DNA of 64,000 bases from a bacterium (GCA_024742475.1 JANSYI010000016.1:124001-188000), one strand, 5' to 3'. Positions 35,792-46,004 are shown, numbered from the stretch's first letter. Notes: a model not told the origin generated them from the letters alone. Program-made: numbers and translations.

Positions 35792-37765
35792 TCAGGTCTG
35801 CTGGGGGGAATGGCTACCACGCCGCTCTTCGAGGGCGTCTTCGGCAGCCAAGGATGATTCGATCTCGCCGAGGGACTTGCCGCCCATGCCGGCCTGAAGC
35901 GCCCGCTCCATGCGGCGCCGCGCGAACGCCTCGCTGACGCTTTCGAGATGCTCACGGGTTTGCTTGAGGCGCTGGGGAGTGCCCGCAGTGTCGGCCATCG
36001 CCTCGTCGGCGGCCTGTAGGGCAGCGAGGATCGCAGTGCGCTCGTCGGCCGGCAGCAGCGACTCGATGTGCCCAACCTCTTCGACGGCGGTGCGGACCGC
36101 CAGCGCGACGCGGCCCAGCTCGACCCGGCCCTCGGCCATGTTGCGCGCCTCGAAGTCGGCCTCGGCGTTGTCGAGGCTCTCCATGACGAGGGCATCGACC
36201 GCCGCCTCGTCCAGGCCGTAGGTGGGCTTGACCTCGACGGTCTGCTTGACCCCCGTCATCAGCTCCTTGGCCGTGACGGTGAGCAGGGCGTCGGCGTCGA
36301 GCTGGAACGAGACCTCGACGCGTGCCATCGACGGTGGAAGCTGCGGAATGCCGCGCAGCTCGAACTTGGCGAGCGACCGGCAGTCGGACGCCAGCTCGCG
36401 CTCGCCTTGCACGACGTGAAACACCATGCCGGTCTGCTGCTCGGAGTAGTTCGTGAACACCTGACGCGCGCCGATGGGGATGGTGGCGTTGCGAGGGATG
36501 AGCTGCTCGACGATGCCACCCATCGTCTCGAGCCCGAGGCTCAGCGGGACCACGTCGAGCAGCGTGACGCCCTCCCGAGCGCTGCCCGAGAGGATGTCTG
36601 CCTGAATCGCGGCTCCGTAGGCCACGACGCGGTCGGGGTCGAGGTCGCACAGCGGCAGCTGCTTGAACGTCTTCTCCACGACCGCCCGCACCTTGGGCAC
36701 CCGGGTGGACCCTCCGACCAGCACTACGCCGTCGAGGTCGTCGGGGCGAACGTCGGCGTCCTTGAGGGTTTGGCGGCATGCCTTGACCGTGCGGCGAACG
36801 ATCCCGTCGATGAGGCCCTCGAACGTCTCGCGCGTGACGGCGAAGCCGGTCAGACCGCAGCTGTCCACGTTCGCGACCACCTGCGGCTCATCGCTGAGCG
36901 CCTCCTTGACGCGTCGCGCCTCGGCGAGCGCCCCTTCGCGCTGTCGGTCGCTGGGCTCACAGACCCCTGCCGCCTCGAGCAGGTGCGCGGCGAGGGCTCG
37001 GTCGAAGTCGTCGCCGCCGAGCGCCGAGTCCCCCCCGGTCGCCAGCACCTGAAAGACGCCCTCGCGCAGCCGCAAGATGCTGATGTCGAAGGTGCCCCCG
37101 CCGAGGTCGTAGATGGCGAAGAGCCCCTGCTTGCCGCCCTTGGTCTGGTCGAGACCGTAGGCGAGCGCGGCGGCCGTGGGCTCGGCGAGGAGGCGGTAGA
37201 CCTTCAGGCCCGCGATGCGGCCGGCATCCTTCGTGGCCTGGCGCTGGGCGTCGTCGAAGTAAGCCGGCACGGTGATCACGGCGCCGTCGATCGGCGCACC
37301 GAGCTCGGCCTCGGCCCGGGCCGCGAGCACGCGCAGGATCTCGGCCGAGACCTCCATCGGCGTGACGTCTCGGCCCCCGCCCATGTCGAAGCGGACCACC
37401 TGGTCCTCGTCATGCTTCGGCGCAGCGATCGGGTACGGGTGCTCGCCGATGTCGGCGCGGCCTCGCCCCATGAAGCGCTTGACCGAGCTGATGACCCGCG
37501 AGGGGTGCTCGACCTGTTGCGCCCGCGCATCGGCGCCCACCACGACACTCGGGTCGACGTAGGAGACGACCGAGGCGAGGATGTCCGCCCCGGACGCGTC
37601 GCGAACCGGCTGCGGCTGCGCGCCGTTGGGGGCGATCGCGACCAGGCTGTGTGTCGTGCCCAGATCGATGCCGATACCGCGGCCGGGGGCACGTTTGCGG
37701 GACGCCGGCGCGTCGGGTTCCTCGATCTGAAAGAGAGCCCCGGGGTCGAAGTCGTCTGCGCTCAT
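35792..37765 (-). CDS. hscA: Hsp70-type chaperone of Fe-S assembly
   Basis: A 657-residue Hsp70 with ATPase and peptide-binding domains. ATPase motifs: [27 protein letters not shown] and [13 protein letters not shown]. It uses ATP to release a cluster from IscU in the presence of HscB; IscU here has the LPPVK motif that HscA binds. Start at the ATG at 37765, 7 bp after hscB. The N-terminus carries an extra acidic stretch of about 25 residues before the first ATPase strand. Length is slightly above the E. coli protein (616). Confidence 0.94.
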   Translation of the reverse strand: MSADDFDPGALFQIEEPDAPASRKRAPGRGIGIDLGTTHSLVAIAPNGAQPQPVRDASGADILASVVSYVDPSVVVGADARAQQVEHPSRVISSVKRFMGRGRADIGEHPYPIAAPKHDEDQVVRFDMGGGRDVTPMEVSAEILRVLAARAEAELGAPIDGAVITVPAYFDDAQRQATKDAGRIAGLKVYRLLAEPTAAALAYGLDQTKGGKQGLFAIYDLGGGTFDISILRLREGVFQVLATGGDSALGGDDFDRALAAHLLEAAGVCEPSDRQREGALAEARRVKEALSDEPQVVANVDSCGLTGFAVTRETFEGLIDGIVRRTVKACRQTLKDADVRPDDLDGVVLVGGSTRVPKVRAVVEKTFKQLPLCDLDPDRVVAYGAAIQADILSGSAREGVTLLDVVPLSLGLETMGGIVEQLIPRNATIPIGARQVFTNYSEQQTGMVFHVVQGERELASDCRSLAKFELRGIPQLPPSMARVEVSFQLDADALLTVTAKELMTGVKQTVEVKPTYGLDEAAVDALVMESLDNAEADFEARNMAEGRVELGRVALAVRTAVEEVGHIESLLPADERTAILAALQAADEAMADTAGTPQRLKQTREHLESVSEAFARRRMERALQAGMGGKSLGEIESSLAAEDALEERRGSHSPQQT

Positions 37766-37772
37766 CGTGTGC

Positions 37773-38279
37773 TCAATCCAGTTCGTCGATTTCGTCGAGC
37801 AGCCGCTGAAGATAGCGCCGCACGACCAGATGTCGGGCCGCAGCCTCGTGGTCACCGCCGTCGATGGCGGACACGGCCGCCGACAGCGCATCCGACTCCT
37901 GCGCTTCGATGTCGTCGCGCAGTGCGTCGAGTGACCCGCCGGCCTGGGCCTCGGCGACGCGCTCGCGGTGCTCGATCATCTCGATCAGAAACGATTGGGG
38001 CATCTGGGGCGCGCCCGAGTCTGGGTCGGACGAATCGAGGTCGCGCCCGGCGAGCTTGACGAGATATTCCGCGCGCTTCACAGGGTCGCGCAGCGTCCGG
38101 TAAGCCTCGTTGATCGCCGCGCTGGCCTCCATCGCCGCGCGCTTGGCCGAGGCGTCGTCCTGCGCCACCTTGTCGGGGTGCGCAGCCGCGGCCCGCTGCA
38201 GGTATGCGTGCTCGAGCGCGTCCCGGTCGAGCGCGTGCTGAGCGGGTTGCCCGAGTCGTTCGAAATGATCCATGTCCAT
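37773..38279 (-). CDS. hscB: J-domain co-chaperone of Fe-S assembly
   Basis: A 168-residue protein with an N-terminal J domain (HPDK at 34-37) and a C-terminal helical domain (about 95-168) that binds IscU. It stimulates the ATPase of HscA. It lies between iscA (57-bp gap) and hscA (7-bp gap), as expected. An in-frame ATG at 38273 is an alternative start. Confidence 0.93.
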   Translation of the reverse strand: MDMDHFERLGQPAQHALDRDALEHAYLQRAAAAHPDKVAQDDASAKRAAMEASAAINEAYRTLRDPVKRAEYLVKLAGRDLDSSDPDSGAPQMPQSFLIEMIEHRERVAEAQAGGSLDALRDDIEAQESDALSAAVSAIDGGDHEAAARHLVVRRYLQRLLDEIDELD

Positions 38280-38335
38280 ATGCAGGCGCCGCTGCGCGGG
38301 GCAGCGAGGCGTCCGGATGAGGTGCGAGATGGCTC

Positions 38336-38722
38336 TCAGAAGGCGACGGACTCGCCGCAGCCGCAGGAGTCACCGACGTTGGGGTTCTCGAACTTGAAGC
38401 CGTGGCCGCGGATCCCCGTCTCGAAGTCGATGCGCGTGCCCTTGACCAGCACCATGCTCTTGGGGTCGACGAACACCCGCACGCCGTACGCGTCGACGAC
38501 GTGGTCGTTGGGTCGCGGCTCGCCGTCCTCGAACTGGAACATGTACGAGTAGCCGGTGCAGCCGCCGCCGCGGATGCCGAAGCGAATCGCCCCGGTGGGG
38601 GTGCCCCGCTTCTCTAGCTGGCCGCGCATGACCTTGGCCGCGCGGGCGGTCACGACGACGGTGTTGGGGACCGGCGCTGCCTCGGGCGCAGCGCCACTGG
38701 GCGATGCGGGGGCCGCGTTCAC
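38336..38722 (-). CDS. iscA: Fe-S carrier protein IscA
   Basis: A 128-residue A-type carrier from a GTG at 38722, which overlaps the iscU stop by 4 bp. Three cluster-binding Cys residues are visible: C55 (GGGCTGYSY), C120 and C122 (SCGCGES). A-type carriers receive clusters from IscU and pass them on. The N-terminal 20 residues are an Ala/Pro-rich extension absent in E. coli IscA. Confidence 0.94.
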   Translation of the reverse strand: MNAAPASPSGAAPEAAPVPNTVVVTARAAKVMRGQLEKRGTPTGAIRFGIRGGGCTGYSYMFQFEDGEPRPNDHVVDAYGVRVFVDPKSMVLVKGTRIDFETGIRGHGFKFENPNVGDSCGCGESVAF

Positions 38723-39129
38723 CTGGTCTCTCCTGCGCCCGTGCCGTTCTTCTCCCCATTCTTCTCTTGGTAGTCCTTGATCGCAGCCTTGATCGCGTCC
38801 TCGGCCAGCACCGAGCAGTGAATCTTGACCGGAGGCAGCGAGAGCTCTTCGGCGATCTGGCTGTTTTGAATCGAGCCGGCCTCTTCGACGCTCATGCCCT
38901 TGACCCACTCGGTCACCAGGGAGCTGCTCGCGATGGCCGAACCGCAGCCGTAGGTCTTGAACTTGGCGTCCTTGATGACACCGTCCTCGACCTTGATCTG
39001 CAGCTTCATGACGTCACCGCATGCGGGTGCGCCGACGATGCCGGTACCAACCCCGTCGTCGTTCTTGTCGAGGCTGCCGACGTTGCGGGGGTTTTCGTAG
39101 TGCTCGATGACCTTGTCGCTGTACGCCAT
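38719..39129 (-). CDS. iscU: Fe-S scaffold protein
   Basis: A 136-residue scaffold on which IscS-derived sulfur and iron form clusters. Conserved C37 and D39 (PACGD), C62 (YGCGSA) and C105 (IHCSV) are present, with LPPVK (98-102) for HscA binding. The gene lies 56 bp after iscS and overlaps iscA by 4 bp. A Gly/Asn/Lys-rich tail follows. Confidence 0.96.
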   Translation of the reverse strand: MAYSDKVIEHYENPRNVGSLDKNDDGVGTGIVGAPACGDVMKLQIKVEDGVIKDAKFKTYGCGSAIASSSLVTEWVKGMSVEEAGSIQNSQIAEELSLPPVKIHCSVLAEDAIKAAIKDYQEKNGEKNGTGAGETR

Positions 39130-39142
39130 TGTCGAAGTCCTT

Positions 39143-39173
39143 TGTGTGTCGCGTGTGTCGCGTGTGTCGCGTG
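39143..39173. repeat. Short tandem repeat between iscS and iscU
   Basis: Three copies of a TGTGTCGCG unit lie in the 55-bp gap between the iscS stop and the iscU start. No hairpin or known site is apparent; probably replication slippage in a spacer. Confidence 0.8.
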
Positions 39174-39184
39174 GAGGGTGCGGC

Positions 39185-40405
39185 TCAGTGGTGCGCCCAC
39201 TGGATGGAGTCGAGATCGATACCTTCTTGGACCATCTCCCAAAGCGGGGACATCTCGCGAAGGCGGGAGACGTGGGTGCGAAGCAGGTCGACGACGAAGT
39301 CGATCTCTTCTTTGGTGGTGAAGCGGCCGATCGTCATGCGAAGGCTGGAGTGCGCGAGCTCGTCATTGAGCCCCATCGCCCGCAGCACGTAGCTCGGCTC
39401 GAGGCTGGCCGAGGTGCACGCCGAGCCCGACGAGAGCGCGACGTCCTTGAGCGCCATGAGCAGCGACTCCCCTTCGATGTACGCGAAGCTGAGGTTGAGG
39501 TGTCCGGGCAGCAGGTGCTCGGGATGCCCGTTGAGGATGACGTGCTCGATGGTGCTGGTCAGCTGCTCGCGCATGTAGTCGCGAAGTCCCGCGATGCGCT
39601 CGGCCTCTTCGGCCATGTCTTCGCGCGCGATGCGAGCCGCCTCGCCGAACGCGACGATGTTGGGGACCGCGAGCGTGCCCGAACGGTTGCCCCGCTCGTG
39701 GCCCCCGCCGTGAATCTGCGCCGAGAGGCGCACCCGAGGCTTGCGACGCCGGACATACAGCGCCCCGATGCCCTTGGGGCCGTAGATCTTGTGCGCCGAG
39801 ATCGAGAGCAGGTCGATGTTCATCGCCTCGACGTCGATGGGGATCTTGCCAAACGCCTGCGTCGCGTCGGTGTGGAACAACACCTTGTGCTCGCGGCAGA
39901 CCTTGCCGATCTCGGCGAGGGGCATGACGACGCCGGTCTCGTTGTTGCCGTGCATGACCGAGACGAGCACCGTCTCCTCGGTGATCGCGTCGGCGACCTG
40001 CTGCGGCGTGATGAGGCCCCCTTGGTCGACCTCGAGATAGGTGACACGGGCGCCGCGGCGCTCGAGGTACTTGCACGTGTCGAGCACGGCCTTGTGCTCG
40101 GTGTTGACCGTGATGATGTGGTTGCCCTTCTCCGCCAGGTACTCGGCCACGCCCTTGATCGCCAAGTTGTTGGACTCGGTCGCGCCGCTGGTCCACGTGA
40201 TCTCCTTGGGGTCGGCGCCGATCGTCTTCGCCACGTGTTCGCGCGCGGCTTCGACGGCCTCCTCGGCTTCCCATCCGAAGGCGTGGGTGCGGCTGGCGGC
40301 GTTGCCATAGGCCTGAGTAAAGAACGGCATCATCTTGTCGACGACTCTCTGGTCGACGGGACAAGTGGCGGCGTAGTCGAGGTAAACGGGGGTCTTCACG
40401 CTCAT
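39185..40405 (-). CDS. iscS: Cysteine desulfurase
   Basis: A 406-residue PLP enzyme that removes sulfur from cysteine and hands it to IscU as a persulfide. PLP Lys is K206 ([10 protein letters not shown]), and the nucleophilic Cys is C330 in [18 protein letters not shown]104 stacks on PLP (NTEHKAV). Length is close to E. coli IscS (404). It starts 8 bp after the MerR regulator gene in the same operon. Confidence 0.96.
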   Translation of the reverse strand: MSVKTPVYLDYAATCPVDQRVVDKMMPFFTQAYGNAASRTHAFGWEAEEAVEAAREHVAKTIGADPKEITWTSGATESNNLAIKGVAEYLAEKGNHIITVNTEHKAVLDTCKYLERRGARVTYLEVDQGGLITPQQVADAITEETVLVSVMHGNNETGVVMPLAEIGKVCREHKVLFHTDATQAFGKIPIDVEAMNIDLLSISAHKIYGPKGIGALYVRRRKPRVRLSAQIHGGGHERGNRSGTLAVPNIVAFGEAARIAREDMAEEAERIAGLRDYMREQLTSTIEHVILNGHPEHLLPGHLNLSFAYIEGESLLMALKDVALSSGSACTSASLEPSYVLRAMGLNDELAHSSLRMTIGRFTTKEEIDFVVDLLRTHVSRLREMSPLWEMVQEGIDLDSIQWAHH

Positions 40406-40413
40406 GGTGCGAA

Positions 40414-40971
40414 TCACGTGGGGTTGGGGTCTGCCGCGGAGGCGGAGCTGGACCGGATCTGAACGATGTCGTGACTTCGTCCAGGGGAGGGAGAATGGAT
40501 GCCGGCGACGAGGGACGGCGCCTGGGTGTCGGCATGGACACCGTCGCACTCGACGCAACCGGTGACCTCGTGGTCGTGGCTGCAGGCGCGGCATCCCTCG
40601 AGGTAGGCGAGGCTCTCGGCAAGGTCGCGCTCGAGCTGGAGGAGCTTCTCGACCTGAGCACGTGTGTCGTCGAGCCGACCGCGGAACATCTCGCGAAGGC
40701 TGAGCATCGCGTCGGGCCCGGTCGAGGAGCTCTCGACGGTGTGCAGCAAGCCTTGGATCTGCGGCAGCGAGAACCCCAGGGCCTGCAGCTTCGCGATCCA
40801 GTAGACGCGCGCCACCTCGTCGGGGCCGTAGAGCCGGAAGTTCCCCTCGGACCGAGCGGGGCTGAGCAGACCCATCTCCTCGTACAGTCGCAGCGCACGG
40901 ACGGTCTTGCCCGTCTTGCGGGCCAGCTCGCCGACCTTCATGCGGTGCGGTGTGTGGGATGGGGTGGTCAT
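40414..40971 (-). CDS. MerR-family regulator heading the isc operon
   Basis: A 185-residue protein. Residues 11-80 are a MerR-type winged helix DNA-binding domain ([20 protein letters not shown], then [15 protein letters not shown]), followed by a dimerisation helix (about 88-126). C127-x2-C130-x8-C139-x2-C142 could bind Zn2+ or an Fe-S cluster. It takes the place that IscR has in proteobacteria. An ATG at 40941 (residue 11) is an alternative start and would lie 36 bp from the nearest operator. The operators upstream suggest autoregulation of the whole operon. Confidence 0.9.
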   Translation of the reverse strand: MTTPSHTPHRMKVGELARKTGKTVRALRLYEEMGLLSPARSEGNFRLYGPDEVARVYWIAKLQALGFSLPQIQGLLHTVESSSTGPDAMLSLREMFRGRLDDTRAQVEKLLQLERDLAESLAYLEGCRACSHDHEVTGCVECDGVHADTQAPSLVAGIHSPSPGRSHDIVQIRSSSASAADPNPT

Positions 40972-40976
40972 GAACT

Positions 40977-40997
40977 CTAACCCTTACGTAGGGGCAG
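40977..40997. promoter_or_regulatory. Probable MerR operator, proximal
   Basis: CTAACCCTTACGTAGGGGCAG, an imperfect palindrome sharing the CTAACCC...TACGTA core with the distal site at 41068-41089. It lies six bases before the first possible start of the MerR gene, so it could act as a block or a 5' UTR control site. Confidence 0.6.
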
Positions 40998-41043
40998 GTT
41001 TGCCTCAGCTCGGCGGCGGGAGTCTGGAGGTCCGTCGCCGGCC

Positions 41044-41049
41044 TGTCAA
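41044..41049 (-). promoter_or_regulatory. Possible -35 hexamer for the isc operon
   Basis: On the minus strand this reads TTGACA, a consensus sigma-70 -35 element; a poor -10 candidate (CAGACT) lies 17 bp on at 41021-41026. The alternative is a promoter over the distal operator. Neither is proven. Confidence 0.3.
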
Positions 41050-41067
41050 CCTCGCCCTGGGCAAAAC

Positions 41068-41089
41068 CTAACCCGTACGTAAGGGTTAG
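41068..41089. promoter_or_regulatory. MerR operator, distal palindrome
   Basis: CTAACCCGTACGTAAGGGTTAG is nearly a perfect palindrome with 7-bp arms. On the minus strand it lies between TTGTCT and TAGGTT with a 17-bp spacer (or GGTTTT, 19 bp), the position MerR-family activators use to untwist a long-spacer promoter. It is about 100 bp upstream of the isc regulator gene and has no divergent gene beyond it. Confidence 0.65.
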
Positions 41090-41186
41090 ACAACTCGCGC
41101 GCGGCGCAAACGGCGCTCTGCGGCACGACAAAGCCGTGCGGGCGAGGCCACGCACGGCTGAGGGGGCGACGGCCGAAGCTCGTGAG

Positions 41187-43448
41187 CTAGCCCTTCTTCT
41201 TCTTCTTGCCCTTCTTTTTCTTCTTCTTGCCCTTCTTCTTGTCGTCGACGGTCGGCGTGGGCACGGGCGGCTTGGTCGGCTCCACGACGGGCCCGCCGTC
41301 GGTCTTGCCCTCGTCGGTCTTGCCGCCGTCCGTCTTGCCTTCGTCGGTCTTGCCGCCGTCTGTCTTGGGCTCCGTCTTGCCGTCGTCGGTCTTTCCGTCG
41401 GCCGAGCTCCCGCCGTCCTTCTTCTCTTCGATGACGACCTCGGGGCTGCTCGGCGTGTGCTCGGGGATGATCTCGGGCTCGGGATCGGTCGGCTTGACGC
41501 CCAGGTCCGCCGCGAGCGACTCGTTGGCGAGGCCCTCCATCGCGGCGTAGGTCACCGCGCCGGCGACCATCAGGCCGCCGACACCGCTGCCGACCATGCT
41601 GCCGGGTCCTTCGCTACCCGCGCGCGTGTGGTAGGCGAACGCCATCGCGGAGCTGTCGTACTTGGCGGCCAGAGGCGCGAACGCGGTCGCGGGCGCCGTC
41701 CCCTCGGTGACCTGATGCGCTGCGTCGAGCGCTGCCCGCCCCTCTTCGGTCGCGCGGTTGCCGATGCCCTGCACCGCCATGTGCACGATCGGCTGCGCGC
41801 TGCCGGGCTTCTTCTCGATCCAAAGCGAGCTGCTCGAGACCGGGGCCATCAGCGACATCGCCGCAATCAGCGTCTCGGGATCGGCATCGGGCACCTTCTT
41901 GAGCGCCGCTCGCAGCAGCTTGTGCATGTGCTCGCCTTGCATGAAGTCGGCCGGCAGGTGCATCGCGAACGCCACCTCCTTGCGCTTGAACCCCTCGGCC
42001 AACGGCGCCGGGAGCGAGCTGAGCGTGTCGGCGCTGATGCCATCACCGCTGGCGTCGAGCAGCTTGCCCACGTTGGTCGTGTCGGGGCCGACCGCGACGG
42101 TCAGGGCTTTGTTGCCGGCAAACGCCCAGCCGTCGAAGTGAATGCCCGCGAACGCCTTGACGATGTCGGCTTCGGGGATGCCACGCACGCTGACGTGCAG
42201 CGCGTCGGCCATGTTCGTGCCGTGGTTGACGGGTACCTTCTCGACCGTCAGCGTGCTCCCCTCGAGCTCGGGGATCTCCTTCGGGGCGTCCTTGGAGGCC
42301 TCGAGCGCCATCTCCCACAGCGCCGAGTAGGGTCCCGCGTCCTTGATGCCCGCTTGAAAGACCAAGCCTCCGGGGTCGACCGATCCCGCGAGGACGAACT
42401 CCCCGGTGAGGGTGGCGGCGATCTTGTTCACCTCGGGCGGCGCGTCACCGGCCGCGGCGGCCAGGCCCATGCCGAGCAGCGCGCTGTTGGCTCGACCCCA
42501 GACGAAGCCCGCGCCGGGCTGCACGTTGGCGAGCGTGTGCGTGTCGCCTCCTTCGAGGGCAGAGAACGCCTGCTGCGCCTCGCGGTCGAGCGGCACGGCG
42601 CCCGCGAAGTGCATCAGACCCGGCAGCGTGGTGATCGCAAACGCGGCGTCTTCCCCCTCGACTGGGAGGCTCGCAATGACGTTGGCTTCGTCGAGCTCGA
42701 CACCGGGGAGCTTGGCCTGCAGCGCGTCTCGGACGGCTTTGGGGTCCTCGGCCGGCGCGTACGCCTCGAGCATGGCCTTGTCTTCCGCGCAGACGCTCCA
42801 CCCCTCGTGCCCGGCCAGCGGTCCGCAGTCCTCGGCTTCGACGTCGTCTTCGCCCAGCGCCTTGGCGAGGTTGGCGATGGCGGCGGGGTCGTCGGCGGCG
42901 AAGACGATGAGCGCCTTGCCCTTCTTGTCGCGGATGAGCGCGCCCCCGTCCTTGAGACGGAGGCCCGAGGCGCCCAGCGCCTCGACGACCGCTTTGCCCT
43001 CGGTCTGCATCGTGGCGTACGCCTCGTTGACGTCGCGAATGTCGGACGGAGCAGACTTGGAGGCGGCGAGCGTCTTCAGCGGCGCGTCCATGAACCGCAT
43101 CCCCTCCTCGTAGTAGTCCTCGAGCACCGAGGCGTCGCGGATGATGATGAACTCCGACTCGGTGTCCGGGACGAACGAGAGCATCAGGTCCAGGCCGGTG
43201 TGCAGCGCCTCGACCTTGATCGGCTCGGGCTTGGCAGCCTCGGCCTCCTTGTCCGCGTCCTTCTCGTCCGCGTCCGTCTTCGCCTCGTCTCCGTCCGCGT
43301 CGTCCTTCTTCGTGGCCTCCTCGTCCTCTTTGCCGCTCGCCTTGGCGGCGAGCTCCTCCACCTTGTCGCAGGCGGTGGTATTCCAGAGGAACGCGAGGGC
43401 CAACGGGATGGCCAGGCCTCGGTGGCGGGGCGGTCTCCAAGAGCGCAT
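41187..43448 (-). CDS. Lipoprotein with Lys-rich C-terminal tail, unknown
   Basis: A 753-residue protein starting at the ATG at 43448, with a signal ending NTTAC (lipid Cys near 27). A Lys/Asp/Glu/Ala-rich linker follows, then two long repeats of about 250 residues with an alpha/beta pattern resembling a DUF3352-type protein ([20 protein letters not shown] and later [19 protein letters not shown]). One hydrophobic helix lies near residue 620. The tail has [10 protein letters not shown] repeats and ends in runs of Lys separated by Gly. The gene stop is 215 bp upstream of the isc regulator gene. No catalytic motif is visible. Confidence 0.75.
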   Translation of the reverse strand: MRSWRPPRHRGLAIPLALAFLWNTTACDKVEELAAKASGKEDEEATKKDDADGDEAKTDADEKDADKEAEAAKPEPIKVEALHTGLDLMLSFVPDTESEFIIIRDASVLEDYYEEGMRFMDAPLKTLAASKSAPSDIRDVNEAYATMQTEGKAVVEALGASGLRLKDGGALIRDKKGKALIVFAADDPAAIANLAKALGEDDVEAEDCGPLAGHEGWSVCAEDKAMLEAYAPAEDPKAVRDALQAKLPGVELDEANVIASLPVEGEDAAFAITTLPGLMHFAGAVPLDREAQQAFSALEGGDTHTLANVQPGAGFVWGRANSALLGMGLAAAAGDAPPEVNKIAATLTGEFVLAGSVDPGGLVFQAGIKDAGPYSALWEMALEASKDAPKEIPELEGSTLTVEKVPVNHGTNMADALHVSVRGIPEADIVKAFAGIHFDGWAFAGNKALTVAVGPDTTNVGKLLDASGDGISADTLSSLPAPLAEGFKRKEVAFAMHLPADFMQGEHMHKLLRAALKKVPDADPETLIAAMSLMAPVSSSSLWIEKKPGSAQPIVHMAVQGIGNRATEEGRAALDAAHQVTEGTAPATAFAPLAAKYDSSAMAFAYHTRAGSEGPGSMVGSGVGGLMVAGAVTYAAMEGLANESLAADLGVKPTDPEPEIIPEHTPSSPEVVIEEKKDGGSSADGKTDDGKTEPKTDGGKTDEGKTDGGKTDEGKTDGGPVVEPTKPPVPTPTVDDKKKGKKKKKKGKKKKKG

Positions 43449-43556
43449 GGGCGAAGCATACCGAGCCCAGGCCCTGCGTGTTCCAGCGAGTGCGCTCGAC
43501 CGCGGGGCCGCGCTTGTCGGAGTGCGCCGCGCCGCGGTACCGTCGCGCCCGGATCC

Positions 43557-44027
43557 ATGAGTTTTTCGGAAAAGATGCGCGAGAGTCTGGGTGCGACGGG
43601 TGTACGGGTGCGCGTGATCCCCTCGAGCGATCCGCTGAGCCCCGGCGGCACGCTGACCGCCCGGGTCGAGCTCGAGGGCGGGAGCCAGGCGGCCCACATC
43701 GAGGGGCTGATGCTGCGCCTCATCGAAGCCGATCGCCACTGGGTCGATGCCGAGGGCGACCGCCTCGAGGAGTCCGACGCCGGGGCGCTCGACAATCGCG
43801 ACCATCTCACGGCGGGCTGGGAGCGGCGCCCCATCGCCGAACTACGCGTCGACATCGCGCAGGAGCTCGAGGCGTCCGCGCACAGCGCCCATGACGTGGA
43901 ACTCACCGTCCCCGTGGACTGCAAGCCGTCCTCCGTCAGCTGCGCCCACACGCTCAACGTGCAGGCCGACATCAAGGGCCAGATCGACCCCACCGCCAAC
44001 GCGCGCCTGGTGCTGCAGGGCGCCTGA
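43557..44027 (+). CDS. Spo0M-like (arrestin-like fold) protein
   Basis: A 156-residue protein starting at the ATG at 43557. The N-terminus MSFSEKMRESLGATGVRVRV and the following LSPGGTLTARVELEGGSQ resemble the Spo0M family of sporulation-control proteins, with an arrestin-like beta-sandwich. In Bacillus Spo0M affects sporulation and cell wall. Here there is no C-terminal domain, so it is shorter than Bacillus Spo0M (about 258). The role is unknown in myxobacteria, which also sporulate, but a link is speculative. Confidence 0.7.
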   Translation: MSFSEKMRESLGATGVRVRVIPSSDPLSPGGTLTARVELEGGSQAAHIEGLMLRLIEADRHWVDAEGDRLEESDAGALDNRDHLTAGWERRPIAELRVDIAQELEASAHSAHDVELTVPVDCKPSSVSCAHTLNVQADIKGQIDPTANARLVLQGA

Positions 44028-44117
44028 ATCCGCCGCGGAGCGTCGAGGTCGCTCGCAGCCTGTGGTGCAACTCGCCACGCACAGGCTGCTAGCGTAGTGC
44101 CCCCTACGCCCGGTACG

Positions 44118-45479
44118 ATGTCCCTCATGGATTGGGTTGGAGCCCTCTGGCGTGGCGTGCCCCTGGCCGTCGGCGCGATCACGCTGTTTGCATCCGCGGA
44201 GGCGGCCGCCGAGCGGGTCGTGTTCATCAACCTCGGCTCCGTCGCGCTCAACAGCGACAACGGCCAGGACCCCACGCTCGACTCGTACTCGAGCAACGGG
44301 TTCACGCCCGGCACCGCGTCGGGCTTCGCGCTCACCGATGAAGAAATCGCGCTGCTCGAGTTCTATCTCAAGGAGGCGTCGACACCCTTCGACATCCAGT
44401 TCGTGTTCGAACGACCGGCGGCGGGCTCCTACGACATGGTCGTCTTCGGCAACGAGACCGACGCCGACGCGCTCTTCGCCGACAGCGACTGCCCGCCGGC
44501 GATCGGCTTGGCCGACTGCGGCGACAGCAGCGGCCAGAACATCTCCTTCGTCTTTCAAGGCTGCCTGCCCATCGCGCAGCAGACCGACATGCGCCGGATC
44601 GCCTACTACTCGCTGACGGGCCTCGGGTTCGGCTGGGGGCTCGAGAACGAGGTCTCCACCGGGCAGATCATGGGGAGCTACAGCGTCTTTGGCCTGCAGT
44701 TCGGCAACGAGTGCGTCGGCATCTCCGGCGGCACGTGCCCGACGCACCCCGGCTGTCCCGATGGAGAGCAGAACGCGACCGCCGACCTCAACGTGGTCGT
44801 CGGCGCGCGCGTCGACGATGGGCCGCCGGTGGTCACCATCACCGAGCCCGCCGACGGATCGACGGTCACCGACACCTTCACCATCGCGGCCGACGTCGAG
44901 GACGGGTTTGGCGGGCTCACGGTCACCATGAGCACCGAGATCGCAGGCATGAAAGTCAGCCAGGGCAGCGAAGAGCCGCCCTACACCTGGGAGCTGCAGG
45001 GTGTCCCGCCGGGCACCTGGACGCTCGACGTCGAGGCGATCGACGCTGATGGAGGCGCCGTCACCTCGTCGGTCACGGTCACCGTCGACGGAAAGGGCGG
45101 CGGCGAGACCGGGAGCACCGGAGGCGACGACACGACCGGCGGCGTGGACCCGAGCGACTCCGACGACTCTTCGGACCCGAGCACCTCGGGCGACCCCACG
45201 GTCGATCCCACCGACGCCTCGGGCTCTGGCACGACCGACGACGCCGGCGAGAGTGGAAGCGCGCCCATCGATCCCACGGCACCCGTCGACCCCGCCACCT
45301 TCGGCGCGGGCGGGACCGGTTGTCAGTGCGCGACCAGCAAGCGTCCCGGTAGCGACGGCTGGGGTGCGTTGGGGTGCCTGGGCGTGCTGCTGCTCGGACT
45401 CACCGCCCGACGCCCTCGCGGACGAACGTCCACACGCCCATCCCGGACGTCGCGCTTCCGCGCCCGAACGTCCCGGTGA
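44118..45479 (+). CDS. Exported protein with MYXO-CTERM-like tail
   Basis: A 453-residue protein starting at the ATG at 44118 (a second at 44127). A signal peptide is followed by a secreted domain of about 210 residues (VFINLGSVALNSDN and later AYYSLTGLGFGWGLENE) and an immunoglobulin-like domain (about 230-320, PPVVTITEPADGSTVTDTF), then a long Thr/Ser/Asp/Gly linker. The last 55 residues have GCQC at 402, a hydrophobic helix and Arg residues, the MYXO-CTERM pattern, plus an unusual basic extension of about 20 residues. The first domain resembles M10/metalloprotease-like lipoprotein-attached domains only loosely and no HExxH is seen. The 3' end overlaps the converging lipoprotein gene by 80 bp. 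Confidence 0.78.
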   Translation: MSLMDWVGALWRGVPLAVGAITLFASAEAAAERVVFINLGSVALNSDNGQDPTLDSYSSNGFTPGTASGFALTDEEIALLEFYLKEASTPFDIQFVFERPAAGSYDMVVFGNETDADALFADSDCPPAIGLADCGDSSGQNISFVFQGCLPIAQQTDMRRIAYYSLTGLGFGWGLENEVSTGQIMGSYSVFGLQFGNECVGISGGTCPTHPGCPDGEQNATADLNVVVGARVDDGPPVVTITEPADGSTVTDTFTIAADVEDGFGGLTVTMSTEIAGMKVSQGSEEPPYTWELQGVPPGTWTLDVEAIDADGGAVTSSVTVTVDGKGGGETGSTGGDDTTGGVDPSDSDDSSDPSTSGDPTVDPTDASGSGTTDDAGESGSAPIDPTAPVDPATFGAGGTGCQCATSKRPGSDGWGALGCLGVLLLGLTARRPRGRTSTRPSRTSRFRARTSR

Positions 45480-45834
45480 TCGTCGTGTCCTCGCGGTTGA
45501 TCAGCAACCATCCGCTGCCCTCGGACCCGCGGCCGTCGATCCAGGTGAACGCGCAGACGTTGGCGAGCTCCGGCTCGGCCTCGCCTTCCGCGGCCTGCTC
45601 CTGGACCATCGAGAGGATGTAGCGCTTGCCGCCCTTGGCGTGGAAGTTGCCGTAGTACCTCCCCTTGGACAGCCGGTCGACCTGAAGGGTACCGGCTGCT
45701 CCGTCGACCTCGCCGCGCCAGCGCCCGGAGAAGTCACTGGGGCTCTCGTAGACCTCGGGCGGCGGGTGCGACGGACCCGCGTTGACGAACCCACAGCCTG
45801 CGGCCGAGCAGCAGGCGATCGCAACGAGGCGCAT
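45400..45834 (-). CDS. Small lipoprotein, unknown
   Basis: A 144-residue protein starting at the ATG at 45834 with lipobox CCSAAGC. The rest has a beta-rich pattern with GRWRGEVDGAAGTLQVDRLSKG and later WLLINREDTTITGTFGRG, of the kind seen in small lipocalin-like or beta-sandwich lipoproteins. No family is recognised. The tail overlaps the MYXO-CTERM gene on the other strand. Confidence 0.65.
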   Translation of the reverse strand: MRLVAIACCSAAGCGFVNAGPSHPPPEVYESPSDFSGRWRGEVDGAAGTLQVDRLSKGRYYGNFHAKGGKRYILSMVQEQAAEGEAEPELANVCAFTWIDGRGSEGSGWLLINREDTTITGTFGRGSATSGMGVWTFVREGVGR

Positions 45835-46004
45835 CACGAAGCGCCGACGGCCGGGGGGAGCTGCCAAAGCGGGGCGCATCGTACACAAGGAGACGAATCT
45901 GCGGCGCGATCGATGCGGCCTCGGGGCGTCAACGTGACGAAAACGACGTTGAGTCCTCGGCTCGCTTTCCCAGGGCCGAGCATGCGTCTACACTCCGCCC
46001 GCTC

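Noticed and set aside
36068-38059. Long plus-strand ORF (663 codons)
   Set aside because: Antisense to hscA and hscB.
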